Of a DNA stretch of 42,522 nucleotides, positions 30,488 to 38,248 are shown piece by piece; the first letter of the stretch is position 1; each line of letters opens with the position of its first letter. The stretch is from Bacteroidales bacterium (GTDB taxonomy: Bacteria > Bacteroidota > Bacteroidia > Bacteroidales > P3): contig JAILAT010000038.1 in the NCBI GenBank assembly GCA_024681475.1, forward strand, positions 1 through 42,522, given 5' to 3'. Both the position numbers and the translations under genes were made by a program. The notes beneath the pieces are model-generated. The model had not been told where the DNA came from and ran no database searches. It saw nothing but the letters and a program-made list of their open reading frames with translations.

Positions 30488-31246
30488 ATGAATGCTGTAA
30501 TTGTCGGAATACTACTGCCTTTGGCGGGCACCATGCTGGGGTCGGCATTTGTCTTTTTTATGAAAAAGGAGATTCCCGACCGGCTGCAGAAAGCCCTGCT
30601 GGGCTTCGCCAGCGGCGTGATGGTGGCAGCCTGCTTCTGGTCGCTGCTTATTCCGAGCATTGAGATGGCTGCCAAGAATGTGCTGCCCGCCGCCATAGGT
30701 TTTCTGGCGGGTATCGCTTTTCTGCTGCTCATCGACGAGTTGACTCCACACTTGCACTTGGGAGCACAGAAGGCCGAGGGACCGCGCAGCCGCCTGTCGC
30801 GTACCGCCATGCTGGCGTTGGCCGTCACCATCCACAACCTGCCCGAGGGTATGGCTGTGGGTGTGGTGTTCGCCGGCGAAGCACAAGGATTGACGCTCAG
30901 CGCCGCACTGGCAGTGGCCATCGGCATCGCCATACAGAATATCCCCGAAGGGGCCATCATCTCCATGCCCATGCATGCCGAGGGCAACTCGCGCTGGCGC
31001 TCGTTCCTGTTGGGCAGTCTCAGCGGTGTGGTGGAGCCCCTAGGCTCGGTGGCCATCCTGCTGCTGGCTTCAGTGTTGGGCACAGCGTTGCCTTATCTGC
31101 TTGCTTTCGCCGCAGGCGCCATGATGTATGTTGTGGTGGAAGAGCTTATCCCCGAGACCGCACAAGGCCGCCACACAAACCTCTCCACCATCGGCTTCGC
31201 CATCGGTTTCGTCCTGATGATGGCCATGGATGTGTTGTTGGGGTAA
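30488..31246 (+). CDS. ZIP-family divalent metal transporter
   Basis: A 252-residue inner-membrane importer, probably for zinc, iron or manganese. ATG at 30488 is chosen behind the -7 box; the frame is open 12 codons further up. ZIP signature helices are clear: AVTIHNLPEGMAVGVVF (H-N-x-P-E-G, TM4) and IGIAIQNIPEGAIISMP (N-x-P-E-G, TM5), with HLHLGAQ in the loop before. FAAGAMMYVVVEELIPE is TM7. The order and length fit GufA-type ZIPs of bacteria. No metal regulator is adjacent. Confidence 0.92.
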   Translation: MNAVIVGILLPLAGTMLGSAFVFFMKKEIPDRLQKALLGFASGVMVAACFWSLLIPSIEMAAKNVLPAAIGFLAGIAFLLLIDELTPHLHLGAQKAEGPRSRLSRTAMLALAVTIHNLPEGMAVGVVFAGEAQGLTLSAALAVAIGIAIQNIPEGAIISMPMHAEGNSRWRSFLLGSLSGVVEPLGSVAILLLASVLGTALPYLLAFAAGAMMYVVVEELIPETAQGRHTNLSTIGFAIGFVLMMAMDVLLG

Positions 31247-31271
31247 GTTCAATATGGATGTTCAGAGGCTT

Positions 31272-32219
31272 TTATAGGTTGTATCTCTTTCCCGGAAAGA
31301 ATTTGTTCACAACGGAGCGGTATTGCTCGTATTCGGGGTATTTGCCGCTACTGATTCCTTCTGCCAGACTGGTGCTTGCTACGAACAAGACAACCAAGAG
31401 CAACGCACCGATCATGCTCCAGTTGACAATACCTATGCCAGCGCTGATGGAGAAGAGGTAGAGGCTTATCCATATCGCTTGCTCGGCCATATAGTTCGGA
31501 TGACGGCTGACGCTCCACAATCCTCTGGTGTTGAAGCCTTTGCTGTATGGCGAAGGTAGCTCGTCCAAGACTTTCCCTTCTTTGAGCATCTTCCATTTCT
31601 TGCTTTGGAACGCCCACTGCTGTTCGTCTGCCACAGTCTCGTATATGATGAAACCAAGCATTAGGACTGATGCAATGATGTCCATCATCCCCAGGTGAAC
31701 ATCTGAATTCATGCTTACCAAAGCCGGCATTACGATGAGCAGCAGCAGTATGTTTTGGTATACAGAGATGAATAACAGGTCGAAAAGCGCCCAGGTCCAA
31801 CGATGCTTGAAAACCGGATTGGAGCGGACAATGCTCCAACGGTAGTCCTCTTCACCTTCCCAGAATTTGAGCTTGTAGGCTCCCTTTCTGGCAAAGTTAA
31901 AAGTCAGACGGACTCCCCATAGGGTGGCCAGTACAGCCATCAACACCAGCCGGGGATGCATACCACCATGTGCAGCTATTATCCAGCAGTAGACAAAGGG
32001 TAGTATGCTCCATACCTTGTCCACCTGGCTGTTGTTGCCTGAGAGCTCTCCCACGATGAAACAGAACAGCGAACTGCAACCCGCAACAATTAGCAATGTC
32101 TTCAGAACGGCCAGCTGCCCAGTGTCCAACGACGGTCCTACATGAATATAAAGTACGGGGCACACAATCAGTGAGATAAGCAGTAGTGCACCAATCAAGG
32201 GGATGTTCATTTTGCTCAT
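31272..32219 (-). CDS. DUF1295 (steroid 5-alpha reductase-like) membrane protein
   Basis: A 315-residue polytopic membrane protein. The C-terminal DUF1295/isoprenylcysteine-methyltransferase-like block is visible: GLWSVSRHPNYMAEQAIWISLYLF, followed by a helix (IGALLLVVLFVAST) and the YPEYEQYRSVVNKFFP end. Five to seven helices lie before it (VWSILPFVYCWIIAAHGGMH, WGVRLTFNFARKGAY). Animal members reduce steroids; bacterial substrates are unknown. The next gene upstream on the same strand (32302) is 83 bp away. Confidence 0.88.
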   Translation of the reverse strand: MSKMNIPLIGALLLISLIVCPVLYIHVGPSLDTGQLAVLKTLLIVAGCSSLFCFIVGELSGNNSQVDKVWSILPFVYCWIIAAHGGMHPRLVLMAVLATLWGVRLTFNFARKGAYKLKFWEGEEDYRWSIVRSNPVFKHRWTWALFDLLFISVYQNILLLLIVMPALVSMNSDVHLGMMDIIASVLMLGFIIYETVADEQQWAFQSKKWKMLKEGKVLDELPSPYSKGFNTRGLWSVSRHPNYMAEQAIWISLYLFSISAGIGIVNWSMIGALLLVVLFVASTSLAEGISSGKYPEYEQYRSVVNKFFPGKRYNL

Positions 32220-32301
32220 ATGGCAGACTATTAATTATTGTTGAATGTTAAATACTCATTGTGCCACTGTCACAGCGGGGGGCTCCCATGTGGATATTGT
32301 C

Positions 32302-32589
32302 TTATTCGTTGCGCTTGGGGTTTTTCGGGAACCATCCTTTCTCCACCCGTTTACGCTGCTTGAAGAGCTCGAGAATGGACCACAGGCTAGAAAAAGCCAC
32401 CACCCCAAGTAACGTGGAGAGGATGTCGTTCTGAACAAACAGAGAGCCGGCGATGCACCCCAGCCCTGCCAAAAGAAACAACCACCAACAGCCAACCCCC
32501 CAATAATACTCGGCTTTGATGACCAGCGGGTGGAATGCGCCGATGCACAGGAATGTGGTGGCACCGATAATAAGTCCGTAGAAGTTCAT
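32302..32589 (-). CDS. DUF4491 small membrane protein
   Basis: A 95-residue protein with three hydrophobic segments (NFYGLIIGATTFLCIGAFHPLVIKAEYYWG, CWWLFLLAGLGCIAGSLF, STLLGVVAFSSLWSILELFKQR) and a basic end (KGWFPKNPKRNE). The sequence follows the DUF4491 pattern (GLIIG..TFL.IG.FHP.VIKAEY..G). ATG at 32589 is chosen; the upstream extension of the frame would overlap glutathione peroxidase. It lies 4 bp behind the stop of that gene. Confidence 0.82.
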   Translation of the reverse strand: MNFYGLIIGATTFLCIGAFHPLVIKAEYYWGVGCWWLFLLAGLGCIAGSLFVQNDILSTLLGVVAFSSLWSILELFKQRKRVEKGWFPKNPKRNE

Positions 32590-32593
32590 CTCT

Positions 32594-33196
32594 TTACAGT
32601 GCGGCTTTGATGTCGGCCTCAATGTCGCTCATCTTGGCGGTGGGCTCATAGCGTTTCAGCACACGTCCGTCGCGCGAGACGAGGAATTTGGTGAAGTTCC
32701 ACTTGATGTCGGGACTCTTGTCGTAGTCGGCATCCTGCTTGCGGAGCATGCTGTCGAGCACATTGCCCAGACGGTCGTTGAGGTCGAAACCGGCAAAACC
32801 CTTCTGCGATTTCAGGTATTTGAATAACGGTGCCTCATTCGCACCATTAACCTCCACCTTGTCGAAGAGCGGAAACTGGACGTTAAAGTTGGCTGTGCAG
32901 AACTGTTGTATCTCCTCGACGGTGCCCGGAGCCTGACCGCCGAACTGGTTGCAGGGGAAATCGAGTATCTCGAGCCCTTGGTCGCGATAGGTCTCGTAGA
33001 GCGCCTCCAACTCTTTGTACTGTGGTGTGAAACCGCATTCTGTGGCTGTGTTCACGATAAGCAGCACTTTGCCTTTGTAGTCGGCAAGGGTGGTCTCCTT
33101 GCCCTCAATGTCCTTCACTTGGATGTCATAGATGTTTTGTGCAGCCGCTCCCAATGTCATGGTGGCAGCGATAATGAATAATGCCAGTCTTTTCAT
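32594..33196 (-). CDS. Glutathione peroxidase family thiol peroxidase, exported
   Basis: A 200-residue protein with a signal peptide ~1-19 (LGAAAQ). Family motifs: VLLIVNTATECGFTPQY (catalytic Cys, not selenocysteine), LEILDFPCNQFGGQAPG (catalytic Gln), IKWNFTKFLVSRDGRVLKRYEP (Trp/Asn). Cys-type members take electrons from thioredoxin. The signal peptide suggests a periplasmic peroxide-removing role. ATG at 33196 gives a cleaner signal peptide than the longer frame (33283). It has its own -7 box. Confidence 0.93.
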   Translation of the reverse strand: MKRLALFIIAATMTLGAAAQNIYDIQVKDIEGKETTLADYKGKVLLIVNTATECGFTPQYKELEALYETYRDQGLEILDFPCNQFGGQAPGTVEEIQQFCTANFNVQFPLFDKVEVNGANEAPLFKYLKSQKGFAGFDLNDRLGNVLDSMLRKQDADYDKSPDIKWNFTKFLVSRDGRVLKRYEPTAKMSDIEADIKAAL

Positions 33197-33229
33197 TGTG
33201 TTTGATATTGTCAATATATGTAACGTGAA

Positions 33230-33237
33230 CAAATATA
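33230..33237 (-). promoter_or_regulatory. -7 box of the glutathione peroxidase/DUF4491 unit
   Basis: TATATTTG on the minus strand, 34 bp before the ATG at 33196. Confidence 0.55.
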
Positions 33238-33251
33238 AATTATTGTGCCTC

Positions 33252-33626
33252 TTAATCTTTGTTTTTGGCGTTGGGCACTGCAAAGATAATGGTTAGGACA
33301 CCTATGCCACCGGCTATGGGCACTATGATGCGTGCCACGGAGCCAGCCGGGATAAAGACAAAGGTGGACAACAGCACCATCGTCACCATGATGCCTATGG
33401 CTCCGGCTTTCTGGGCGGCGGTCATACCACCACGACGCCGGTAGCTGCGGATATATCCTCCAAGCCACGACTGTAGAAGCCATTGCTGCAGACGTGGGGA
33501 GGAGCGGAAGAAGAGCCAAGAGGCCAACAACAGAAAAGGCGTAGTGGGCAACCCCGGCATCACCACGCCCAAAACACCAAGACCTACGCACAGTAGGCCC
33601 AACGTTATGTAAATGGCACGTTTCAC
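33252..33626 (-). CDS. DUF454 (YbaN-like) membrane protein
   Basis: A 124-residue protein. The DUF454 pattern is visible: ITLGLLCVGLGVLGVVMPGLPTTPFLLLASWLFFRSSPRLQQWLL, then a basic loop (SYRRRGGMTAAQKAGAI) and two more helices. GTG at 33626 is taken as start because it lies one base after the stop of the upstream flavodoxin gene (TAATGTG); the longer open frame would overlap that gene by over 100 bp. No function is known for the family. It seems to be co-transcribed with the flavodoxin. Confidence 0.87.
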   Translation of the reverse strand: MKRAIYITLGLLCVGLGVLGVVMPGLPTTPFLLLASWLFFRSSPRLQQWLLQSWLGGYIRSYRRRGGMTAAQKAGAIGIMVTMVLLSTFVFIPAGSVARIIVPIAGGIGVLTIIFAVPNAKNKD

Positions 33627-33627
33627 A

Positions 33628-34035
33628 TTACATCGTCGATAACACAAACTGACGCAGGTTCTCCAAGTCTTTCTTGTCGGGGTGTCCCGCATGCAACGGT
33701 CCCATGGCGCCACGACAGGTGAACGAGCGGTCGTCAACTTCAATCCCTTGTGCCTTCAGAAGGGAGTGCATCTGGGGCACGGGAGATTTGATGATGGCGC
33801 ATGAGCCGAAGCATATCACGCGTTTCACCATGCCAGGCTTCAGGGTGCGGATAAAATTGGCCACCTCTCCACTGATCTTGCCCAGGAATACTCCCGAGCC
33901 CAGATAGAGGGTGTCAACGGGTTGAGAAAGCGGAACGGAGACCGTCTCCGGTTTGCATCGGGTGGCCTCACCGATCAATTCGGCCATCTGTGCCGAATGG
34001 CCGAATTTGCTAAAATAACGTATTGCTGTTTCCAT
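33628..34035 (-). CDS. Flavodoxin family protein
   Basis: A 135-residue short flavodoxin-like protein. It opens with YFSKFGHSAQMAELIGEAT, a phosphate-binding loop for FMN of the S/T-x-G/F-N type, followed by VDTLYLGSGVFLGKISGEVANFI and VICFGSCAIIK. It is short for a flavodoxin (140-180) and ends LRQFVLSTM. It carries no signal peptide. It lies directly before the DUF454 gene (1-bp gap) and is the first of five flavin-related genes between here and 39838. Confidence 0.82.
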   Translation of the reverse strand: METAIRYFSKFGHSAQMAELIGEATRCKPETVSVPLSQPVDTLYLGSGVFLGKISGEVANFIRTLKPGMVKRVICFGSCAIIKSPVPQMHSLLKAQGIEVDDRSFTCRGAMGPLHAGHPDKKDLENLRQFVLSTM

Positions 34036-34336
34036 TTTGTTTCAGTATCAGGATGATTTCCTTGCCTATCATATTCTCTATTTCCTTTTTATGCTCGAAG
34101 AGGTTGCAACCGCCGTGTGCTCCCATCCGAGGCGCGAGCGTTGCGTTGTTTCTCCGACTTGCGGAAGACATCCTGCATACGATAGGCGAACCGTGCCTCA
34201 CGACGATTGGAGAGGACATTGCGGTAGGCAGTGGCCGCTCATATAGGAGCCGTGGTCAACCTGGATGTTCATCAGGCTTTGTTGAATTTCTCTTTGCCTT
34301 GCTTGCGGAATTTGACTGCTTTGATTTCCATTTCTC
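34036..34336 (-). pseudogene. Intergenic stretch with broken coding frames
   Basis: After the stop of the FMN-reductase gene an ATG at 34331 opens MEIKAVKFRKQGKEKFNKA and stops after 19 codons. A further open segment (VLSNRREARFAYRMQDVFRKSEKQRNARA) follows in another frame, then a short one ending KEIILILKQNG. No single frame explains it. It may be the ruin of a small gene; I recognise no family. Confidence 0.35.
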
Positions 34337-34984
34337 CTAATGTGAATTATTGATTTCTCTAGCCATGCGGAGACCGGCGTCGTAGGCGGCCTGCAGGTCG
34401 GCTTCCCAGTGGGTGTCGCGGTAGCGGCGCTTGGCCTCTTCGGAGAATCCCGCCAGTTCGTAACGGCTGTAGTCCTTCACCTGATAGGTGTTGTAGGCTG
34501 TCAGTCGCTCGGGGGCGCCGAGGGCTTGGGCAATGCAGTGCTCCATTGCGCCGTAGCCTTGGCTGTTGTTCCTTTCGGGCAATCCGTTCATTGTCTCGAC
34601 CAGCAGCACAGGCATGCGCTTGGGCGCCAATAGGCTGTAGTCGTTATAGGAGAGCCATGGGAAAGCCAGACGTTCGAGGAAAGCGCGCATCTGGGCGGTG
34701 ACCTCACCGAAATAGATGGGCGAACCCAGTACCAGACTGTCGGCCTCAGCGATAGATTCTAGCACAGGGGTGAGTGCATCCTTGAATTTGCAGACTTGCG
34801 AAGCTCTGCCTTTCACCTTGCAGGCCATGCACGACATGCAGCCTTTGTAGTCGAGCTCATAGAGGCGATGGGTCTCTACCTCCACGCCTTCCACGGTTCC
34901 AGCCCCTTCTGCCACCTTTTGCAGCAAGGCAGAGGTGTTGAAGTTTTTGCGTGGACCTCCGTCGATGATGATTATTTTCTTCAT
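34337..34984 (-). CDS. NADPH-dependent FMN reductase / iron-sulfur flavoprotein
   Basis: A 215-residue flavoprotein. Start IIIIDGGPRKNFNTSALLQKVAEGA is the FMN-phosphate loop. The segment YKGCMSCMACKVKGRASQVCKFKDAL carries the compact Cys cluster of iron-sulfur flavoproteins (Isf), and LVLGSPIYFGEVTAQMRAFLERLAF is the flavin-ring loop. Isf proteins accept electrons from ferredoxin in anaerobes. A close relative at 37702-38235 has a similar cluster. The gene is followed by a ruined stretch and preceded (minus-strand sense) by a 58-residue regulator gene. Confidence 0.9.
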   Translation of the reverse strand: MKKIIIIDGGPRKNFNTSALLQKVAEGAGTVEGVEVETHRLYELDYKGCMSCMACKVKGRASQVCKFKDALTPVLESIAEADSLVLGSPIYFGEVTAQMRAFLERLAFPWLSYNDYSLLAPKRMPVLLVETMNGLPERNNSQGYGAMEHCIAQALGAPERLTAYNTYQVKDYSRYELAGFSEEAKRRYRDTHWEADLQAAYDAGLRMAREINNSH

Positions 34985-35052
34985 TCTTCCTGAGAATTAA
35001 ATTTGAAAGGGAGGGCTAGTGTCCCTCCCTTTGGTAATACTTTGTGAATTAC

Positions 35053-35229
35053 TTTACTTTGCAGGTTCCCACTTGCAGCGGACGGGCGAGATGATGGCAC
35101 CTTCTTTCTTCAGTTCTGCGAAGGCTTTGTCCACCTCCTTGCGGTCGGCGCCGAGGGTTTTGGCGACATCGCCGGCGCTGACGGGTTTGCCCGCATCGCG
35201 CATGGCTTTCAGGATTAGTTCTTTCATTG
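35053..35229 (-). CDS. 58-residue winged-helix DNA-binding protein
   Basis: A short gene from ATG at 35229 to TAA at 35053-35055. The protein starts MKELILKAMRDAGKPVSAG, continues DVAKTLGADRKEVDKAF and ends AIISPVRCKWEPAK. This is a compact winged helix (helix, HTH, wing) like small MarR/ArsR-type or IclR-N-like domains. No other domain is attached. It lies between the flavodoxin-lipoprotein gene and the iron-sulfur flavoprotein gene on the same strand, so it may regulate one or both. RBS is weak, as usual for the phylum. Confidence 0.75.
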
Positions 35230-35307
35230 TCGTTCAGAATATTATGGTTTCCAATACTTTGGTCATTGTGCTGACGGTGGCCTCCTTGGCATAGAACATC
35301 ATTGCGT

Positions 35308-35838
35308 TCAGTTCATCAAACGGCTTTCGCCCCAGGTATACTGCGGGTAAGCTTTCTTGAGGTCGGCTGCCGAGCCTTCCACATCGCTGCTGCCGCTGGT
35401 GGCGAAGATGCAGAGCACCTTGCCGCTCAGGTCGTTGGCCTCGATGAAGGTGTTGATGATGGTGGGAGCGGTGTACCACCAAATGGGGAAGCCGATCCAC
35501 ACAGTGTCGTAGTCGGCGATGTTGTCGCAATGGCCCTTGATGGCCGGACGCGACGACTTGTCCTGCATTTCGATGGTGGAGCGGCTCTGTTTGTCGCGCC
35601 AGTCGAGGTCTGCTGCGGTGTAGGGCCGCTCGGGGGTAATCTCGTAGAGGTCAGCGTTTTTTTCTGCAGCCAGTTGCTGTGCTGCCGCCTTGGTGTTTCC
35701 GGTGGCCGAGAAGTAGGCCACAAGTGTTTTCTTCATATTGTCGTTTTTTGATTGATTGTTTTGCTTCTGGGCACAAGCCGTAAGGCCTATGAGGGTCACG
35801 ATTGCGGCTGCTAATGCGATTAATGCTGTCTTTTTCAT
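35308..35838 (-). CDS. Flavodoxin-domain lipoprotein
   Basis: A 176-residue protein. Signal peptide with lipobox LIGLTACAQKQ (Cys ~22), then a flavodoxin domain: TLVAYFSATGNTKAAAQQLA (phosphate loop), VWIGFPIWWYTAPTIINTFIEA, LCIFATSGSSDVEGSAADLKKAYPQYTWG. An exported flavodoxin is unusual but occurs in Bacteroidetes. The protein stops at GESRLMN, roughly 15 residues earlier than usual for this family (normally ...LLN...W), so the C-terminus may be clipped. No frameshift that would restore it is obvious. Its gene has a -7 box upstream. Confidence 0.87.
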   Translation of the reverse strand: MKKTALIALAAAIVTLIGLTACAQKQNNQSKNDNMKKTLVAYFSATGNTKAAAQQLAAEKNADLYEITPERPYTAADLDWRDKQSRSTIEMQDKSSRPAIKGHCDNIADYDTVWIGFPIWWYTAPTIINTFIEANDLSGKVLCIFATSGSSDVEGSAADLKKAYPQYTWGESRLMN

Positions 35839-35874
35839 TGTGCTACGTGTTTATGCAATTTGGTAATGTCTCTG

Positions 35875-35882
35875 CAAAGATA
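35875..35882 (-). promoter_or_regulatory. -7 box of the flavodoxin-lipoprotein gene
   Basis: TATCTTTG on the minus strand, 36 bp before the ATG at 35838. GTTG lies ~20 bp further up as a weak -33. Confidence 0.5.
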
Positions 35883-36006
35883 AGAAAGATCGCCCAGACA
35901 ATCAACCCCCACATTGCGGCAACTGTTTCACATCTTGCTGCAATTTAAAATAGAAAAAAACAGAATTGTCTGACGACAAAACCCTTCATTGCAGTCTTTG
36001 ACAGCT

Positions 36007-36468
36007 TTACATCATCTCGGTGAGGAAGCTCTCGTATCCCAGCTTGTCGATGTAGTTGAGGTACTGTCTCTCCCAATCCATGTGCTCTTTCTCGTCCTCA
36101 ATCCATTTGTATATAAGCTTCTGGGTGATGTAGTCGTCTTTGAAGGCAGCGGCCATCTCGCTCATCATCTTGATGGCATCCGGGTTGTAGTCGGTCTCAA
36201 TCTGCTGTTTTGGGTCGTCGTAGAACGGGAACTCCATGGTCTTCATGGCCTCCTGCAGATCGGCAGGCTTGCATCCGAGCTCCACAAGGCGGTTCAGCAC
36301 CTCTTCGGCCTCAGTCCACTCCTCTTCGGCTTCCTCTTTCCACTTGTCGGCCAGTTTGTTCCAACCGTTCAGACGATCGTAGGCCGAGAATGCGAAATGC
36401 TGTTTGCTGTTGCCAAACCATGCAGCGCCTAACATGGCGAACTGCTTCAATGCTTCTTCTTTTGTCAT
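36007..36468 (-). CDS. Divergent ferritin/bacterioferritin-like protein
   Basis: A 153-residue all-helical protein. The C-terminal part (LIYKWIEDEKEHMDWERQYLNYIDKLGYESFL) lines up with bacterioferritin (E127-D-E..H130-I-D-W...). The second helix (WKEEAEEEWTEAEEVLNRLVELG) lines up with bacterioferritin residues 45-65, but the ferroxidase His54 is Glu here. So one side of a di-iron site (E..H) is kept and the other is altered. There is no Met52 haem ligand, so it should not bind haem. It is transcribed divergently from an AraC gene and shares its operator region. It may store iron or sense redox; function unproven. Confidence 0.75.
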   Translation of the reverse strand: MTKEEALKQFAMLGAAWFGNSKQHFAFSAYDRLNGWNKLADKWKEEAEEEWTEAEEVLNRLVELGCKPADLQEAMKTMEFPFYDDPKQQIETDYNPDAIKMMSEMAAAFKDDYITQKLIYKWIEDEKEHMDWERQYLNYIDKLGYESFLTEMM

Positions 36469-36548
36469 GATTTTTTTATTTTAAAATATTGTTACAATGT
36501 TGTTTTTTAGTGTGTTATTGCCTAGGCAAACACCTTGTTAAGTGACTG

Positions 36549-36579
36549 CAAAGATATATATATTCCTATATATGGCAAA
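36549..36579 (-). promoter_or_regulatory. Promoter of the ferritin-like gene
   Basis: TTTG (36576-36579) and TATCTTTG (36549-36556), minus strand, 19 bp apart. It lies next to the first operator box at 36580. Confidence 0.75.
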
Positions 36580-36637
36580 ACCCGAAGCAAACATTTTTAT
36601 ACCCGAAACAAAACAAATGCGTATCTTTGCTTCGGGA
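36580..36637. promoter_or_regulatory. Three-box operator between the ferritin-like and araC-family genes
   Basis: ACCCGAAGCAAAC (36580-36592) recurs as ACCCGAAACAAAA (36601-36613), exactly 21 bp (two helical turns) apart. It recurs in inverted form as TTTGCTTCGGG (36626-36636), which overlaps the -7 box of the AraC gene. Direct repeats two turns apart are typical binding sites for AraC-type regulators. Confidence 0.7.
36622..36629 (+). promoter_or_regulatory. -7 box of the AraC-family gene
   Basis: TATCTTTG, 25 bp before the ATG at 36654 and overlapped by the inverted operator box (36626-36636), so binding there should repress the gene. Confidence 0.65.
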
Positions 36638-36653
36638 ACAATAAATATACGAC

Positions 36654-37526
36654 ATGAACAAACTGGCTGATTTTCTTTCTGATATAGGAAAAATAAAGAT
36701 TCCGGCAGAAGGCGGAATTGCATATTTGGAGACCACACAGCAGTTGACGCGCGACATCACCCATGTGAGCAGCACCCTTCCTTTCTATTCTTTCTCGCTC
36801 ATCTTCAGGGGAAGGGTCAAAATTCTCTACGACGGCAAGGAATGGGATCTGCCGCCGAACCACCTCTACACCTATACGCCTGGCTTGGACATATCCATTA
36901 TCGATGTCTCAGACGACTTTTTGGGGCTAAATATCTTCGTCGAGGAGGGGGGCTTCCTTGAAGCTCCCGTTATGCGCAACATGATTCGTGCCGCCTACTT
37001 CCCTTTCGTCGAGTTGCACGAGCCGTGTTTGCAACTGACTGAGGCTCAGGCACACCTGCTGACCAAGCAGATGCTCGTCATCAAGGAGCACCAGGCTGCC
37101 GCCCACCGCTTCAAGGCTGAGGTGATGCGGACACTCTACTCCGCCTTCCTGCTCGACCTTATCGACATATTGGAAAGCACGTCCTGCCATCGCCATACCT
37201 CGGAACGTACAGAAAAACTGTTTGTCGGTTTCATGCGCCTGTTGTCGCATCATTACATCGAGCACCACGACATCTCCTTCTATGCCTCTGAACTCTGCGT
37301 CACGCCCATCTACCTCTCTCGCATCGTGCGCCAGATCACTGGCCGCACCGTGGTCTATTATATCAACCAGATGCTCCTCATGGAGGCGTCGTGGCTGCTG
37401 CGCAATACCGATGAGACGACTGTCCAGATTGCCGACCGCCTCCATTTCTCCTCACAAGCAAGCTTCAGCCGATTCTTTACCCGCATGAAAGGCATTACTC
37501 CAAAAGCCTACCGCTCACAGCAATGA
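36654..37526 (+). CDS. AraC-family transcriptional regulator
   Basis: A 290-residue regulator. N-terminal ~1-150 is a cupin-like sensory domain (FSLIFRGRVKILYDGKEWDLPPNHLYTYTPG). The C-terminal two helix-turn-helices are typical: HDISFYASELCVTPIYLSRIVRQITGRTVVYYINQMLLMEASWLL and QIADRLHFSSQASFSRFFTRMKGITPKAYR. The operator upstream of its own gene and next to the divergent ferritin-like gene suggests control of both. A broken C-terminus of another AraC gene directly follows. Confidence 0.92.
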   Translation: MNKLADFLSDIGKIKIPAEGGIAYLETTQQLTRDITHVSSTLPFYSFSLIFRGRVKILYDGKEWDLPPNHLYTYTPGLDISIIDVSDDFLGLNIFVEEGGFLEAPVMRNMIRAAYFPFVELHEPCLQLTEAQAHLLTKQMLVIKEHQAAAHRFKAEVMRTLYSAFLLDLIDILESTSCHRHTSERTEKLFVGFMRLLSHHYIEHHDISFYASELCVTPIYLSRIVRQITGRTVVYYINQMLLMEASWLLRNTDETTVQIADRLHFSSQASFSRFFTRMKGITPKAYRSQQ

Positions 37527-37534
37527 AAGCGTGA

Positions 37535-37726
37535 AGGCAGCTTGCTCATTTCATCGGGAGCCTCTTGCAGACCAGGGTGTCTGTGCAAGGCAGTGAGCAG
37601 CCCGTCGGCAACATCGCCTTCGCGCTTGGCTTCGACGAGCTCAATTCCTTCTACCGCTTCTTCAGGCGCGAGACAGGCACCACCCCGACAGTGTACCGCA
37701 ATCACACCCTCCTGCCCATCTCGTAG
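37535..37726 (+). pseudogene. Remnant of a second AraC-family regulator (C-terminal HTH)
   Basis: A plus-strand frame from 37535 to the TAG at 37724-37726 encodes the second HTH of an AraC protein without a start codon: QPVGNIAFALGFDELNSFYRFFRRETGTTPTVYRNH. It begins right behind the intact AraC gene and overlaps the next gene's 3' end (37702). It is not a tail of that gene, which has its own complete end. Confidence 0.72.
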
Positions 37727-38235
37727 GCTTCCGTGTAGGCGGGAGTGGTTTTGATGTCGCCTTTCTGCTCGGCGCCGCCGCCGTAGATGCGGCCGCAGCG
37801 GCGTATGTCGTCGAAGCAGTCGGCAAAGCCCTCCAAAGCGTCGATAGCGCGGTCGAGCTGCTTGTGGTCGGTCTCCACGGCGGTCACCATATAGTAGAAA
37901 TCTTTATTCTTCATATGGCCGTAGAGGGGATTCATCCTGTCAATAAATGTCTTCGTCTGGGCGGTGACAGAGTAGTAGTATACGGGCGTGGAGAAGCACA
38001 CCACGTCGGCCTCCATCATCTTGGCATGGATGTCGTTGGCGGCATCCTTCTGGAAGCAGCGTCCCGTTTTGAGGCAGGCCCAGCAGCCGACGCAGTAACC
38101 TAGTTTGAGGTCGCGCACGTAGATGATTTCGACGCTGTTGCCAGCCTCTTCAGCGCCTTTGGCGAACTGCTGTGCCAGCATGTCGGAGTTGCCGTCCTTG
38201 CGGGGGCTTCCTGCGATAATCAGTACTTTCTTCAT
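37702..38235 (-). CDS. NADPH-dependent FMN reductase / iron-sulfur flavoprotein
   Basis: A 177-residue flavoprotein of the FMN-reductase fold. Start VLIIAGSPRKDGNSDMLAQQFAKGAEEAG (phosphate loop), YCVGCWACLKTGRCFQKDAA (Cys cluster for an iron-sulfur or redox-active site), VVCFSTPVYYYSVTAQTKTFIDRMNPLYG (flavin-ring loop). It lacks a signal peptide. Its 3' end overlaps the AraC remnant on the other strand. The dehydrogenase gene upstream on the same strand is 13 bp away, suggesting one transcript. Confidence 0.9.
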   Translation of the reverse strand: MKKVLIIAGSPRKDGNSDMLAQQFAKGAEEAGNSVEIIYVRDLKLGYCVGCWACLKTGRCFQKDAANDIHAKMMEADVVCFSTPVYYYSVTAQTKTFIDRMNPLYGHMKNKDFYYMVTAVETDHKQLDRAIDALEGFADCFDDIRRCGRIYGGGAEQKGDIKTTPAYTEAYEMGRRV

Positions 38236-38248
38236 GACGCTATGTTTT

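Noticed and set aside
35234..35302. 22-codon frame (MMFYAKEATVSTMTKVLETIIF) between the flavodoxin and the winged-helix gene
   Set aside because: No ribosome site and no similarity to the missing flavodoxin C-terminus, so I could not decide whether it is a remnant.
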